This document shows, piece after piece, positions 34,398-42,868 of a stretch of 64,000 bases of DNA; position 1 is the stretch's first letter; every line of letters starts with the position of its first letter. Below the pieces are notes generated by a model. The model was not told the origin of the DNA, did not search any database, and saw only the letters and a program-made list of their open reading frames with translations. The position numbers and the translations under genes are program-made. This DNA is from Pedobacter sp. BAL39 (GTDB lineage: Bacteria > Bacteroidota > Bacteroidia > Sphingobacteriales > Sphingobacteriaceae). The stretch lies in NCBI RefSeq assembly GCF_000170795.1, contig NZ_ABCM01000003.1:124001-188000 (forward strand). The letters are read 5' to 3'.

Positions 34398-37109
34398 ATG
34401 AAAGTAAAATATTTGATTGCCCTTATTGGAGCATATTTTTACAATGGCTACGCCCATGCGCAAAAGCCCGCACTCAGTAACCCCTCTTCGCCTTACTCGG
34501 TATTCCTCCGCTCTAACGACACTCCTCAGAGCGGTAGTCCCTGGAAATTCAGGAAAGCCAGCGAGGTAAACACGACAGAAAAGGTCATGTCTGCTGTTGG
34601 ATATGACACCACAGGCTGGATGCCGGCAACAGTACCAGGTACGGTGCTGACCAGTCTTGTTGCTAATCATGTTTATCCCGAGCCTTACTATGGAGACAAC
34701 AACAGGAAGGAGCGCAAACTGATCCCTGATATGGAGCAGGCCGGACCCGACTTCTACAAGTACTGGTACAGGACTGAATTTCGCGTTCCAAACACTTTTA
34801 AAGGCAAGAAAATCTGGTTGAAATTTCATGGGATCAACTATCGTTGTGACATTTGGTTAAATGGGAAACCGATCGGTAAAATGGCGGGGATGTTTAATGC
34901 GGAAGCATTTGACATTACGGCCTTGGCCAGCAGGACAGAAAAGAACGTACTTGCCGTAAAGGTTGATCCTGTTGATGTGCCCGGATCCAGCAACAAGGCG
35001 GGGAAAGTGCGGGCAGGGGCCATCGGAGAGAATGGGAATGGGGGTGATGGACAGATTGGTAAAAACGTAACCATGCTGATGTCTGTCGGATGGGACTTTA
35101 CTGCACCTGACGGCATCAGGGACAGAAATACGGGTATCTGGAAGGATGTTGAGCTCTACGCCACCGGTGAAGTTATTCTGGAACACCCCTTTGTGCAAAC
35201 CAAAATGAACCTGCCGGATACTACGGCGTCACAGGAAACAATTAGTGTGGAGGTTTACAATGCCAGCGGCAAAATGCAAAAGGGAACGCTTTCTGCAGAC
35301 ATACCGGAGGTTGGTGTACATCTCCAGAAAATAGTATCACTGAAAGCCAACGAGAGGAAAATCGTCACCTTTGATCCTTCGGATTTTAGGCAGCTTCATT
35401 TTGTTCGTCCGAAATTATGGTGGCCTTTAAATAAAGGACAACAAAATCTATATTCCCTGAATTTGAAGTTCGCAGTCGCCGGTGCCGCCAGTCACCAGAT
35501 TTCAACGAAATTCGGCGTCAGGGAAATCAGTTCCGATCAGAACACCCCCGACCAGTCGCGGAGGTTTCTCGTTAACGGTCATCCTGTATTTATAAGGGGA
35601 TCGAACTGGGTGCCGGAAGCAATGCTCAGAAATACTGAGCACAGAACTTATGCTGAGTTGAGGTATACCAGGCAGGCCGGAATCAATCTGTTGAGGTTAT
35701 GGGGCGGAGGGATCGCGGAGTCCGACTATTTCTACCGTCTTTGTGATGAGATGGGGATCATGGTATGGACAGAGTTCTGGATCACCGGCGATACAAGGTT
35801 CCCGACAGATACGGCACTTTACTTTAAAAATATGGAAAATACGGTGAAAAGGGTGCGCAATCACGCTTCCTCAGCCTATTACGTGTCGGCGAACGAATCT
35901 ACCGAACTTCCGGGAGCAGCCGCACTCATCCATCGCCTGGATCCGCAGAAAGGTTACCAGACGCAGTCGGAATGCTGTGGGATACACGACGGCAGTCCTT
36001 ATAAATATGAGAACCCAATGCAGTATTTTGAGAATACGGCTTCTAAAAGGGGGAGCAGGGTAGATGGTTTTAATCCGGAATATGGTACACCCATCGCTCC
36101 GATATTGTCATCCCTGATGAAACTGATGCCTGCTAAGGACCTCTGGCCGGCAAATGACACGGTCTGGAATTACATGGATGGGGGTGGTTTTCATCAGGTC
36201 ACGACCAAATACCGGGAGGCTGTGGAACAATTTGGTAAACCTTCCAGTCTGGCCGACTATGCCAGGAAGGCACAGATGGTAGGTGCGATGAACTTCCGCT
36301 CGATCTGGGAAGTGTGGAACTATAATAAATTTGGGTATGGCGACCGTTTTGCTTCAGGTCTGCTGTTCTGGTATCATAACAGTCCGCTGCCCCAAACTTC
36401 AGCCAGATTTTATGACTGGTTTCTGGAGCCTACAGCCGGACTTTATTACTCTCAGAACGGACTTGCTCCTTTGCATCCCCAGTTTGATTACCTCAAGAAT
36501 ACCATTTCTGTTTATAACGATTACCGACGTTCTTTTAAAGATTATCAGCTGACTGCTGCGGTTTATGACATCCACAGCAAGGTATTGCTTAGTCTGGAAA
36601 AGAAAATAGACATTCCGGAAGATGGCCTGGTGAAGGACGCACTGAAATTGGTATTTCCTGAAGACATCTCCTCTGTACATTTCATCAAACTTACGTTACA
36701 GGATGAAAAAGGAAATCAGGTTGCAGACGCCTTCTACTGGCGTTCAAAGGATGTGTATAAAGGGGCCTGGACAATGACCGGGCCTGCAGTTTCTGGCTTT
36801 CAGGAGCTCAACAATCTTGCTCCTGCAACGCTAAAGCTGGAGCGTAAACAACAATTGCTGGATGATAAAATAATCATCACTGCGACCGTTACCAATACGG
36901 GGAATTCGCTTTCTTTCTTCACACAGCTGAAGTTGTCTGATCAGAATGCTGAAAGTATACAACCTGCATTTTATACCGACAACTTTTTCAACCTGTTGCC
37001 AGGCGAGCAGAAAGTTGTCCGCATAGAAATCCCAGGGTTCGCGCTGAAAGACAAAACGGTAAAGCTTAGTGTTGACAGCTTTAATGCACCAGACCAATCC
37101 GTGTTTTAA
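34398..37109 (+). CDS. Glycoside hydrolase family 2 (exo-beta-glycosidase, CsxA/mannosidase-like)
   Basis: 903-residue secreted enzyme (signal YLIALIGAYFYNGYAHA). GH2 sugar-binding domain (about 60-250; KIWLKFHGINYRCDIWLNG), beta-sandwich (about 270-375) and TIM barrel (about 380-660). The acid/base glutamate is expected in VSANESTE and the nucleophile in GFNPEYGTP. The general build is that of exo-beta-D-glucosaminidases (CsxA) and beta-mannosidases; note the acid/base motif reads Asn-Glu, not the Ser-Asp of CsxA, so the sugar specificity is not settled. Last gene of the locus, 20 bases after the FAD oxidoreductase gene. Confidence 0.9.
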   Translation: MKVKYLIALIGAYFYNGYAHAQKPALSNPSSPYSVFLRSNDTPQSGSPWKFRKASEVNTTEKVMSAVGYDTTGWMPATVPGTVLTSLVANHVYPEPYYGDNNRKERKLIPDMEQAGPDFYKYWYRTEFRVPNTFKGKKIWLKFHGINYRCDIWLNGKPIGKMAGMFNAEAFDITALASRTEKNVLAVKVDPVDVPGSSNKAGKVRAGAIGENGNGGDGQIGKNVTMLMSVGWDFTAPDGIRDRNTGIWKDVELYATGEVILEHPFVQTKMNLPDTTASQETISVEVYNASGKMQKGTLSADIPEVGVHLQKIVSLKANERKIVTFDPSDFRQLHFVRPKLWWPLNKGQQNLYSLNLKFAVAGAASHQISTKFGVREISSDQNTPDQSRRFLVNGHPVFIRGSNWVPEAMLRNTEHRTYAELRYTRQAGINLLRLWGGGIAESDYFYRLCDEMGIMVWTEFWITGDTRFPTDTALYFKNMENTVKRVRNHASSAYYVSANESTELPGAAALIHRLDPQKGYQTQSECCGIHDGSPYKYENPMQYFENTASKRGSRVDGFNPEYGTPIAPILSSLMKLMPAKDLWPANDTVWNYMDGGGFHQVTTKYREAVEQFGKPSSLADYARKAQMVGAMNFRSIWEVWNYNKFGYGDRFASGLLFWYHNSPLPQTSARFYDWFLEPTAGLYYSQNGLAPLHPQFDYLKNTISVYNDYRRSFKDYQLTAAVYDIHSKVLLSLEKKIDIPEDGLVKDALKLVFPEDISSVHFIKLTLQDEKGNQVADAFYWRSKDVYKGAWTMTGPAVSGFQELNNLAPATLKLERKQQLLDDKIIITATVTNTGNSLSFFTQLKLSDQNAESIQPAFYTDNFFNLLPGEQKVVRIEIPGFALKDKTVKLSVDSFNAPDQSVF

Positions 37110-37115
37110 TGAGAA

Positions 37116-37150
37116 CCATCCAGGTATAGTTGATAAAACTACCTGGATGG
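37116..37150 (+). terminator. Hairpin after GH2 gene
   Basis: Arms CCATCCAGGTA (37116-37126) and TACCTGGATGG (37140-37150), a perfect 11-bp stem starting 7 bases after the GH2 stop. No T-run follows, so it is a weaker terminator or a 3' end stabiliser. Confidence 0.55.
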
Positions 37151-37302
37151 CTCATTCCTCCTTCAAATCCTGACAATAACATGTGATGTCTTAGGGAAAT
37201 ATCGCATGGTCTGCTCATTTTCGTTACATTTCCGGATACGCTAAGTTTTTCTAAACAGATCGTTTTTTGCGGTGTTGATTTAATATCTATAAAAACATCA
37301 TT

Positions 37303-38460
37303 ATGAAAGCAGCAGTATTTCACAAACCTGGCGACATCAGCTACACTACCGTGGCCGATCCGAGGATCGAACTGGCGACAGACATCATCTTAAAAGTAAC
37401 CTCTACCGCTATCTGTGGTTCAGACCTGCACATCCTGAGCGGGGCAGTGCCACAAACAACAGATATGGTGATGGGGCATGAGTTTATGGGCATTGTCGAG
37501 GAAGTCGGCGCAGAGGTTAAAAATCTCAAAAAGGGAGATCGCGTAATTGTTCCTTTCCCTATCGCCTGCGGTTCTTGCTTTTTCTGTAACCATGGCGCTT
37601 CTCCAAGTTGCGAGAATTCCAATTATAAACATTACGGGCCCAATGGCGACATGATGGATCAAAAGGGCGCGGCCTTATTTGGATATACTGACCTTTATGG
37701 CGGTTATTCCGGGGGACAAGCCGAGTATGTACGCGTCCCATATGCGGATGTAAGCCCGCGGATCATTCCTGAAAACATTACTGATGAGCAGGCACTGTTC
37801 CTGACAGATATTTTTCCTACCGGATGGTCTGGTGTCGACTGGGCGCAGATGAAAGGCGGTGAGGTCGTGGCGATATTTGGATCAGGTCCGGTAGGACTGA
37901 TGGCACAAAAAGCAGCATGGCTGCACGGCGCGAGCAGGGTGATTGCCATTGACCCTTTGGATTACCGTCTGGAGAAAGCAAAGGCCGTGAACAAAGTAGA
38001 TACCCTGAACCCGCACAAAGTGGATGTCGTGGAAGCCATACGCGAGATGACTGCCGGCAGGGGAGCTGATGTATGCATTGATGCGGTAGGATTTGAGCCT
38101 GAACGCAACTTTATCGATAAATTAAAAGCGACCGTCAATTTTGAAAAGGGGAGTATGAAGGTGCTGGATCTTTGCTTCGAAGCCGTTCGCCGTAGCGGTA
38201 CAGTATCCATATTGGGCGTTTACGGAAGTCCATATGATAATTTTCCATTGTTCAGAATCTTTGATAAGGGACTGACCATCAAACAAGGACAAGCGCCGGT
38301 ACTAAATTATATTGATACCCTGATTGATTTGGTAAAAGAAGAAAAGGTCGTATTGGATGACATCATCACCCACACCATGCCATTAAGTGAAGTAGCTCAC
38401 GCTTACAAAATCTTCGACGAAAAACAAGATGATTGTGTAAAGGTAGTACTCAAACCATAA
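37303..38460 (+). CDS. Zinc-dependent alcohol dehydrogenase (MDR, threonine/formaldehyde dehydrogenase-like)
   Basis: 385-residue NAD(P)-dependent dehydrogenase. Catalytic zinc ligands: the Cys of AICGSD (about 38) and the His of MGHEFMG (about 60). Structural zinc: four cysteines in IACGSCFFCNHGASPSC. Rossmann motif GSGPVGLMAQKAAW near residue 190. Close in form to glutathione-independent formaldehyde dehydrogenase-type enzymes of soil bacteria. It is followed 29 bases later by an SDR gene and both end at a strong terminator, so they form a two-gene operon. Substrate unknown. Confidence 0.92.
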   Translation: MKAAVFHKPGDISYTTVADPRIELATDIILKVTSTAICGSDLHILSGAVPQTTDMVMGHEFMGIVEEVGAEVKNLKKGDRVIVPFPIACGSCFFCNHGASPSCENSNYKHYGPNGDMMDQKGAALFGYTDLYGGYSGGQAEYVRVPYADVSPRIIPENITDEQALFLTDIFPTGWSGVDWAQMKGGEVVAIFGSGPVGLMAQKAAWLHGASRVIAIDPLDYRLEKAKAVNKVDTLNPHKVDVVEAIREMTAGRGADVCIDAVGFEPERNFIDKLKATVNFEKGSMKVLDLCFEAVRRSGTVSILGVYGSPYDNFPLFRIFDKGLTIKQGQAPVLNYIDTLIDLVKEEKVVLDDIITHTMPLSEVAHAYKIFDEKQDDCVKVVLKP

Positions 38461-38489
38461 TTCAAAAAAATAGTTAAAAACATTAGATC

Positions 38490-39284
38490 ATGGAAAATAT
38501 CAATAAATATGCGTTGATTACGGGGGCGACCAGTGGTATTGGTTTCGAACTTGCCAAATTATTTGCTGCAGATGCTTATAACCTGGTAATTGTAGCACGC
38601 GATCAAAATCAGCTCGATATAAAAGCAACTGAACTGAAAGCAAACGGCGTTCGTGTCATTCCTATTGCAAAAGATCTTTTCGACCCGGAACAGGCTTTTG
38701 CGCTTTATGCTGATCTTCAGGCTCAAGGCATTCGGATTGATGTACTTGTCAACAACGCCGGTCAGGGTGTTTATGGAGAGTTTGAAGAAACGGATATCGA
38801 CAGAGAACTGGATATCATCAACCTGAACATTTCCTCACTGGTGGTGTTGTGCAAACTGTTCTTAAAAGAAATGACGGCAAGAAACTCAGGAAAGATCCTG
38901 AATACTGCTTCAATCGCCAGTAAAACCCCAGGTCCATGGCAGGCGGTTTATCACGGTACAAAAGCATTCGTGCTTTCTTTTACCGAGGCGATACGAGAGG
39001 AGCTGCGTGACACAGCGATAACCGTGACTGCATTGATGCCCGGTGTGACGGATACCGACTTTTTTAATAAAGCTGACATGTTGGACAGCAAGGCTGTACA
39101 GGATAAAGAGGCAATGGCTGATCCGGCTGATGTGGCCAGGGATGGTTACGAAGCATTGATGGCTGGAAAAGATAAGGTAATTTCCGGTTTCAAAAACAAA
39201 GTCCAGATTGGAATGGGTAACCTGACGCCCGACAGCGTCGTTGCACACCAGATTTACGAGCAACAAAAACCTGTCGACAAGTAA
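38490..39284 (+). CDS. SDR family oxidoreductase
   Basis: 264-residue short-chain dehydrogenase. Cofactor loop TGATSGIGFELA (near residue 13), NNAGQG (about 89), catalytic Ser in TASIASK and YHGTKAF (Tyr and Lys). The DltE-like build is typical of enzymes of broad or unknown substrate. Cotranscribed with the zinc dehydrogenase. Terminates 3 bases before a strong bidirectional hairpin. Confidence 0.92.
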   Translation: MENINKYALITGATSGIGFELAKLFAADAYNLVIVARDQNQLDIKATELKANGVRVIPIAKDLFDPEQAFALYADLQAQGIRIDVLVNNAGQGVYGEFEETDIDRELDIINLNISSLVVLCKLFLKEMTARNSGKILNTASIASKTPGPWQAVYHGTKAFVLSFTEAIREELRDTAITVTALMPGVTDTDFFNKADMLDSKAVQDKEAMADPADVARDGYEALMAGKDKVISGFKNKVQIGMGNLTPDSVVAHQIYEQQKPVDK

Positions 39285-39287
39285 ATG

Positions 39288-39316
39288 AATACCTCCGGCA
39301 AGAAGCCGGAGGTATT
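39288..39316. terminator. Bidirectional rho-independent terminator
   Basis: Arms AATACCTCCGGC (39288-39299) and GCCGGAGGTATT (39305-39316), a perfect 12-bp stem with a 5-base loop and following T residues, between convergent SDR and DUF3891 genes. Confidence 0.85.
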
Positions 39317-39329
39317 TTGCTTCTGGTCA

Positions 39330-39887
39330 TTACGCCTTTGCAATATTGACCATATGTGTTACCGTTTTAGCTGATTCGATTGCCCGGCGGAAATCCGCTG
39401 TATTGGAATACGTAAGGGCTGTCAATGTCCGTGACTCATAGGTCGCTGTAAAGGAATTTACCTCGAATGGCCAGGGAGATACAATGAGACGGTCACCCTC
39501 ACTATGCATCTCATAAGCGATGCCGTCCGGACCGTTGCTGATTTCGATCTTTCGCTGCTCCGGCTGGATGAGACCCTGACAAATCAACAATGAAAATGCA
39601 TCACAGAATTCGAGCAGGCTGTAACTCCGGCCTACCTCTCTTTGGTGGTGTTCGCAAATTTCAACCAGGATTTCTCTTTTACCTTTTAGCTGGTCAATAA
39701 AGTTTGCCGACTTATGATCTGTGCCGTGTACGAACTGAATGTGCTGTTCTGCCGTTGCAATTAGCGTATCTACCCAGCGTGAGGGTTGGTTATCTTTTGC
39801 CCAATGTCCGCAAATCTGGGCTGCAAGAAGGCCATGGGATCGCTGGGTGATGATCTGCCAACCAGATTCGGTATAGTTTACGATCAT
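39330..39887 (-). CDS. DUF3891 family protein
   Basis: 185 residues, soluble. The N-terminal MIVNYTESGWQIITQRSHGLLAAQICGHW is the recognised beginning of the DUF3891 family; the biochemical role is unknown. Its start overlaps the stop of the FAD-Rieske gene by 4 bases, so the two are translationally coupled and probably act together. No metal or nucleotide motif stands out, although several histidines (HWAKDN, HGTDHK, EHHQR) could bind a metal (inference). Confidence 0.85.
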   Translation of the reverse strand: MIVNYTESGWQIITQRSHGLLAAQICGHWAKDNQPSRWVDTLIATAEQHIQFVHGTDHKSANFIDQLKGKREILVEICEHHQREVGRSYSLLEFCDAFSLLICQGLIQPEQRKIEISNGPDGIAYEMHSEGDRLIVSPWPFEVNSFTATYESRTLTALTYSNTADFRRAIESAKTVTHMVNIAKA

Positions 39888-41437
39888 GAGGACAGGGTAT
39901 TCTTAAGGTCAACTTGTGCCAGATCCGTACGAGGAGGACCGGTAATTACCTTTCCTTTTATGTCGAAACGACCTCCGTGGCAGGGGCAATCCCAGCTTTT
40001 TTCAGAAGGATTAAACTTAACTGTACATCCCGCGTGGGTGCATGTCGGACTCAGGGCCGTTACCGTTCCATTTTCATCTTTATAGGCAGCCAGCTTTTCC
40101 CCTTTTACTTCTACAACTTTCCCTTCGCCCGGAGGTAGGTCGGCTAAAGAGTTGAGGTCATCCGAAGAGAACCGATCAGCCATAAAGTGCCATGCAACAT
40201 CTGCATTTTCTTTTACAAACTCGCTGAAGCCTGCGATTGGTTTTATCCGCGATGGGCTAAAGAGTTCAGCATATTTATTTTTTATTCCTAAAATCTGGTC
40301 GCTAATGATTTTTGCCGACAACGTGCCGAACATCATTCCATTGCCATTAAACCCAGTTGCCATATATGTCCCTGATGCGGATAACGGCAATTCACCAATG
40401 TATGGTAACCCGTCAACCGGTACGTAATATTGCGACGACCAACGATATGGGATGGATGTAATCCTGAAATGCTGACGGGCATATTCTTCGAGATTCCGGA
40501 AAGCTTGTTCAGGATCACCGTGACCGGTTTTATGGTCTTCGCCTCCGAGGATCAGGTATTTCTGCCCATCAATAACATGACTACGGAAGTAATGATAGGG
40601 TTCCTGGCAATCATAGCTAAGCCCCTTAGGATAGTCATCATCCTTTAGTGCTATCGCCATGACATAACTCCTGTAAGGTGCACAGGTAAAGTTCATGATG
40701 TTAATCCCAGGAGGGATATGAGTTGCATACACAAGGTGCTTTCCTCTGACTTTCAAATTTCCGGCATCCAGTTCATGAAGGTCATGCACATATACTGCTT
40801 CTCGTACAAAGGTATTTTCCAGCAATGTCCCGTTTAGTTTCAGGTACTCATTTAACAGTGCCCTGATATATTTTAAAGGGTGAAACTGGCCCTGGTCGGC
40901 GAAGCGAACAGCCTTATCAAAAACGAGTGGAACGTCGTTTTCTCTGGACTCGATCACTTCAATCCCCGCCTTCCTGGAGGCTTCCAGTATCTCCAGCAAT
41001 TGTCTCGTTTCCTTTTCAGTTTCTGAATATAAAAACCCTTCTTTGTACTCAAAGTCGCAATCAATGGCATATTCGTCAATAAAATGTTTAATCATTGCCA
41101 TCGACTCTTTTCCAGATTCCGCAACCAAATTAGAGGCCTCCTCGCCAAAGTCGCTCTCGATCTCCGGATAGGTTGCATCAAAGAAGGTATTGAGGTGAGC
41201 ACTAGTTCCACCAGTCGTGCCAAATCCGACTTTTGAGGCTTCGATCAATAGACATCGTTGACCAGCACGTTGCAGCATTAATGCTGTCGTCACACCCGTA
41301 ATTCCGGCACCCACAATAATGGTATCATATGGTTCGTGGATAGTGTTGGCTGTGACATTTAACCTGGGTGCTGAATTGATGTCCCATACACTGTTGTTGG
41401 CGCCATCGCGTGGCGCAGGTGTGGATTGCTCTGACAT
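39884..41437 (-). CDS. FAD-dependent oxidoreductase with C-terminal Rieske 2Fe-2S domain
   Basis: 517 residues. An N-terminal DAO-type FAD domain (TIIVGAGITGVTTALMLQRAG, starting near residue 39) is fused to a Rieske domain with CTHAGC (from about residue 466) and CPCHGG (about 484); both Cys-His pairs are present. The electron path would be FAD to 2Fe-2S to an unknown acceptor. Upstream is a small membrane protein and downstream DUF3891. This FAD-Rieske fusion is common in Bacteroidota and Proteobacteria stress gene groups, with an unknown substrate. Confidence 0.9.
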   Translation of the reverse strand: MSEQSTPAPRDGANNSVWDINSAPRLNVTANTIHEPYDTIIVGAGITGVTTALMLQRAGQRCLLIEASKVGFGTTGGTSAHLNTFFDATYPEIESDFGEEASNLVAESGKESMAMIKHFIDEYAIDCDFEYKEGFLYSETEKETRQLLEILEASRKAGIEVIESRENDVPLVFDKAVRFADQGQFHPLKYIRALLNEYLKLNGTLLENTFVREAVYVHDLHELDAGNLKVRGKHLVYATHIPPGINIMNFTCAPYRSYVMAIALKDDDYPKGLSYDCQEPYHYFRSHVIDGQKYLILGGEDHKTGHGDPEQAFRNLEEYARQHFRITSIPYRWSSQYYVPVDGLPYIGELPLSASGTYMATGFNGNGMMFGTLSAKIISDQILGIKNKYAELFSPSRIKPIAGFSEFVKENADVAWHFMADRFSSDDLNSLADLPPGEGKVVEVKGEKLAAYKDENGTVTALSPTCTHAGCTVKFNPSEKSWDCPCHGGRFDIKGKVITGPPRTDLAQVDLKNTLSS

Positions 41438-41439
41438 AG

Positions 41440-41877
41440 CTACTTTCGTTTAAATGCTGAACTTACTAATGCAGTCACCAGCGCTCCGAAAACGTAGTAA
41501 CCAACTGTCATTGCCTTAATCTCATTGGTTTTTGCTACAGACTTTGGATTAAGACCCATTTGTTCAGGTAGTGTAATTGCTCCAACTCCCGCCAGCAGTC
41601 CCATGGCCACCGCTTTAGTCCACAGATTTTTTCTTTTTGCAGATGCAATCCAGCTGTAGTATATCGTGTTTGAAATCAAATCCCCAGCCAACGTGGCTTT
41701 ATACAAATCATCTGTATCTGTAATGTTGCCACCAAAGTATCTTACTGTTTTTTGTAGGGCCTGTTCACCAAGGAAATCTATACGTGGAGTACTGCGTTTA
41801 TTCTTTAATGACTCATGTAAGATGTTGAGTGCTGCCGCGCCAGCGAGACCGGCAATAAGATTCGTTATTTTTCCCAT
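41440..41877 (-). CDS. Hypothetical membrane protein
   Basis: 145 residues with hydrophobic stretches at about 8-20, 60-75, 90-105 and 122-140; starts MGKITNLIAGLAGAAALN. No family I can name. Two bases before the FAD-Rieske gene, so operonic with it and DUF3891. A perfect 16-bp palindrome lies 18 bases before its ATG. Confidence 0.7.
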   Translation of the reverse strand: MGKITNLIAGLAGAAALNILHESLKNKRSTPRIDFLGEQALQKTVRYFGGNITDTDDLYKATLAGDLISNTIYYSWIASAKRKNLWTKAVAMGLLAGVGAITLPEQMGLNPKSVAKTNEIKAMTVGYYVFGALVTALVSSAFKRK

Positions 41878-41895
41878 AGCATAAGTAAATTATTG

Positions 41896-41911
41896 ATTCG
41901 GTATACCGAAT
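41896..41911. promoter_or_regulatory. Perfect 16-bp palindrome upstream of membrane protein/FAD-Rieske operon
   Basis: ATTCGGTATACCGAAT, self-complementary over 16 bases, in the leader region of the operon on the minus strand. Probably an operator for a dimeric regulator; on the plus strand it could also fold as a 6-bp stem with a TATA loop before six T residues, but no plus-strand gene precedes it. Confidence 0.4.
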
Positions 41912-42070
41912 GTTTTTTACTCATAACACCTCTTAGGAGTATTGGTTTCCATTACTTTAACTATGCCTTTAAAGGAGGCATCATTTTCCAGTTCCCGAAA
42001 AAATAGATTTGTTGGTATTTCAGTTTCTCAAAAACTTCTCTACAACACATCCAAAAGTTCTGGCGGTATA

Positions 42071-42760
42071 TTATATGTTTTTCACCCCAAATAAATAACC
42101 AACTAGAGCAGTAAGCAACATTGCGATGGTGCCCCAGAAGCAGATTCGGATAACTGCTGTTTTGATCTTGGAACCTCCGGCCCTGGCCGCCACGATAGCC
42201 GATACAGCTAAGAATACTATTGAAAATCCGTATTGATATACGATCATCAGGTGAAGGGGCGCAAAGATAGATACCAACATGGGGAGCATCCCTCCGGCTA
42301 TAAACGAAGCAGCGGACGCCATGGCAGCCTGCATAGGTCTGGCTTGGGTAATCTCGTTGATGCCCAGCTCATCTTTCGCATGTGCACCCAGGGCATCGTG
42401 AGCGCTGAGCTGTACGGCGACCTGTAAGGCAAGGTTTTCGTCAAGTCCTCTTTGCTGATATAGTTTGGCTAGTTCTTTCAGCTCAATTTCCGGTATAGTT
42501 TCCAGTTCTTTCTGCTCCCTCTTCAAATCCGCCACTTCAATGTCAGATTGAGAACTTACCGATACATATTCTCCAGCTGCCATAGATAAGGCGCCGGCCA
42601 CAAGGCCCGCCAATGCAGCAAGTACAATTGGCTCTCGCGTAGTGCTCGCCGCTGCAACGCCTATGGCAAGACTGGCAGTAGATAGAATACCATCGTTGGC
42701 CCCTAATACAGCGGCCCGCAGCCACCCGCTTCTGTTGGTATAATGTTCTTCAAGTTCCAT
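42071..42760 (-). CDS. VIT family (CCC1-like) membrane transporter
   Basis: 229 residues with five likely membrane helices. N-terminal WLRAAVLGANDGILSTASLAIGVA and AGEYVSVSSQSDIE are signatures of VIT/CCC1 iron or manganese transporters. A charged cytosolic loop (about 75-135, with EQKELETIPEIELKEL) matches the metal-binding loop of this family. Metal efflux or storage is the likely role (inference). Separated from its neighbours, so perhaps an independent unit, although it lies with stress-type genes. Confidence 0.9.
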   Translation of the reverse strand: MELEEHYTNRSGWLRAAVLGANDGILSTASLAIGVAAASTTREPIVLAALAGLVAGALSMAAGEYVSVSSQSDIEVADLKREQKELETIPEIELKELAKLYQQRGLDENLALQVAVQLSAHDALGAHAKDELGINEITQARPMQAAMASAASFIAGGMLPMLVSIFAPLHLMIVYQYGFSIVFLAVSAIVAARAGGSKIKTAVIRICFWGTIAMLLTALVGYLFGVKNI

Positions 42761-42868
42761 ACGCTACCTGTTTTGAAATGTGATTGGCAAATCGTTTTTT
42801 AGATTTCTCTAGTATAAGATAGGATTTGTTATCTCCGGATTTACATCTGTACCAGGTAATCATCCGTT

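Noticed and set aside
36399..36680. Several long minus-strand reading frames inside the GH2, FAD oxidoreductase and SusC genes
   Set aside because: They are antisense shadows of strongly supported coding genes with no domain, signal or ribosome site of their own.
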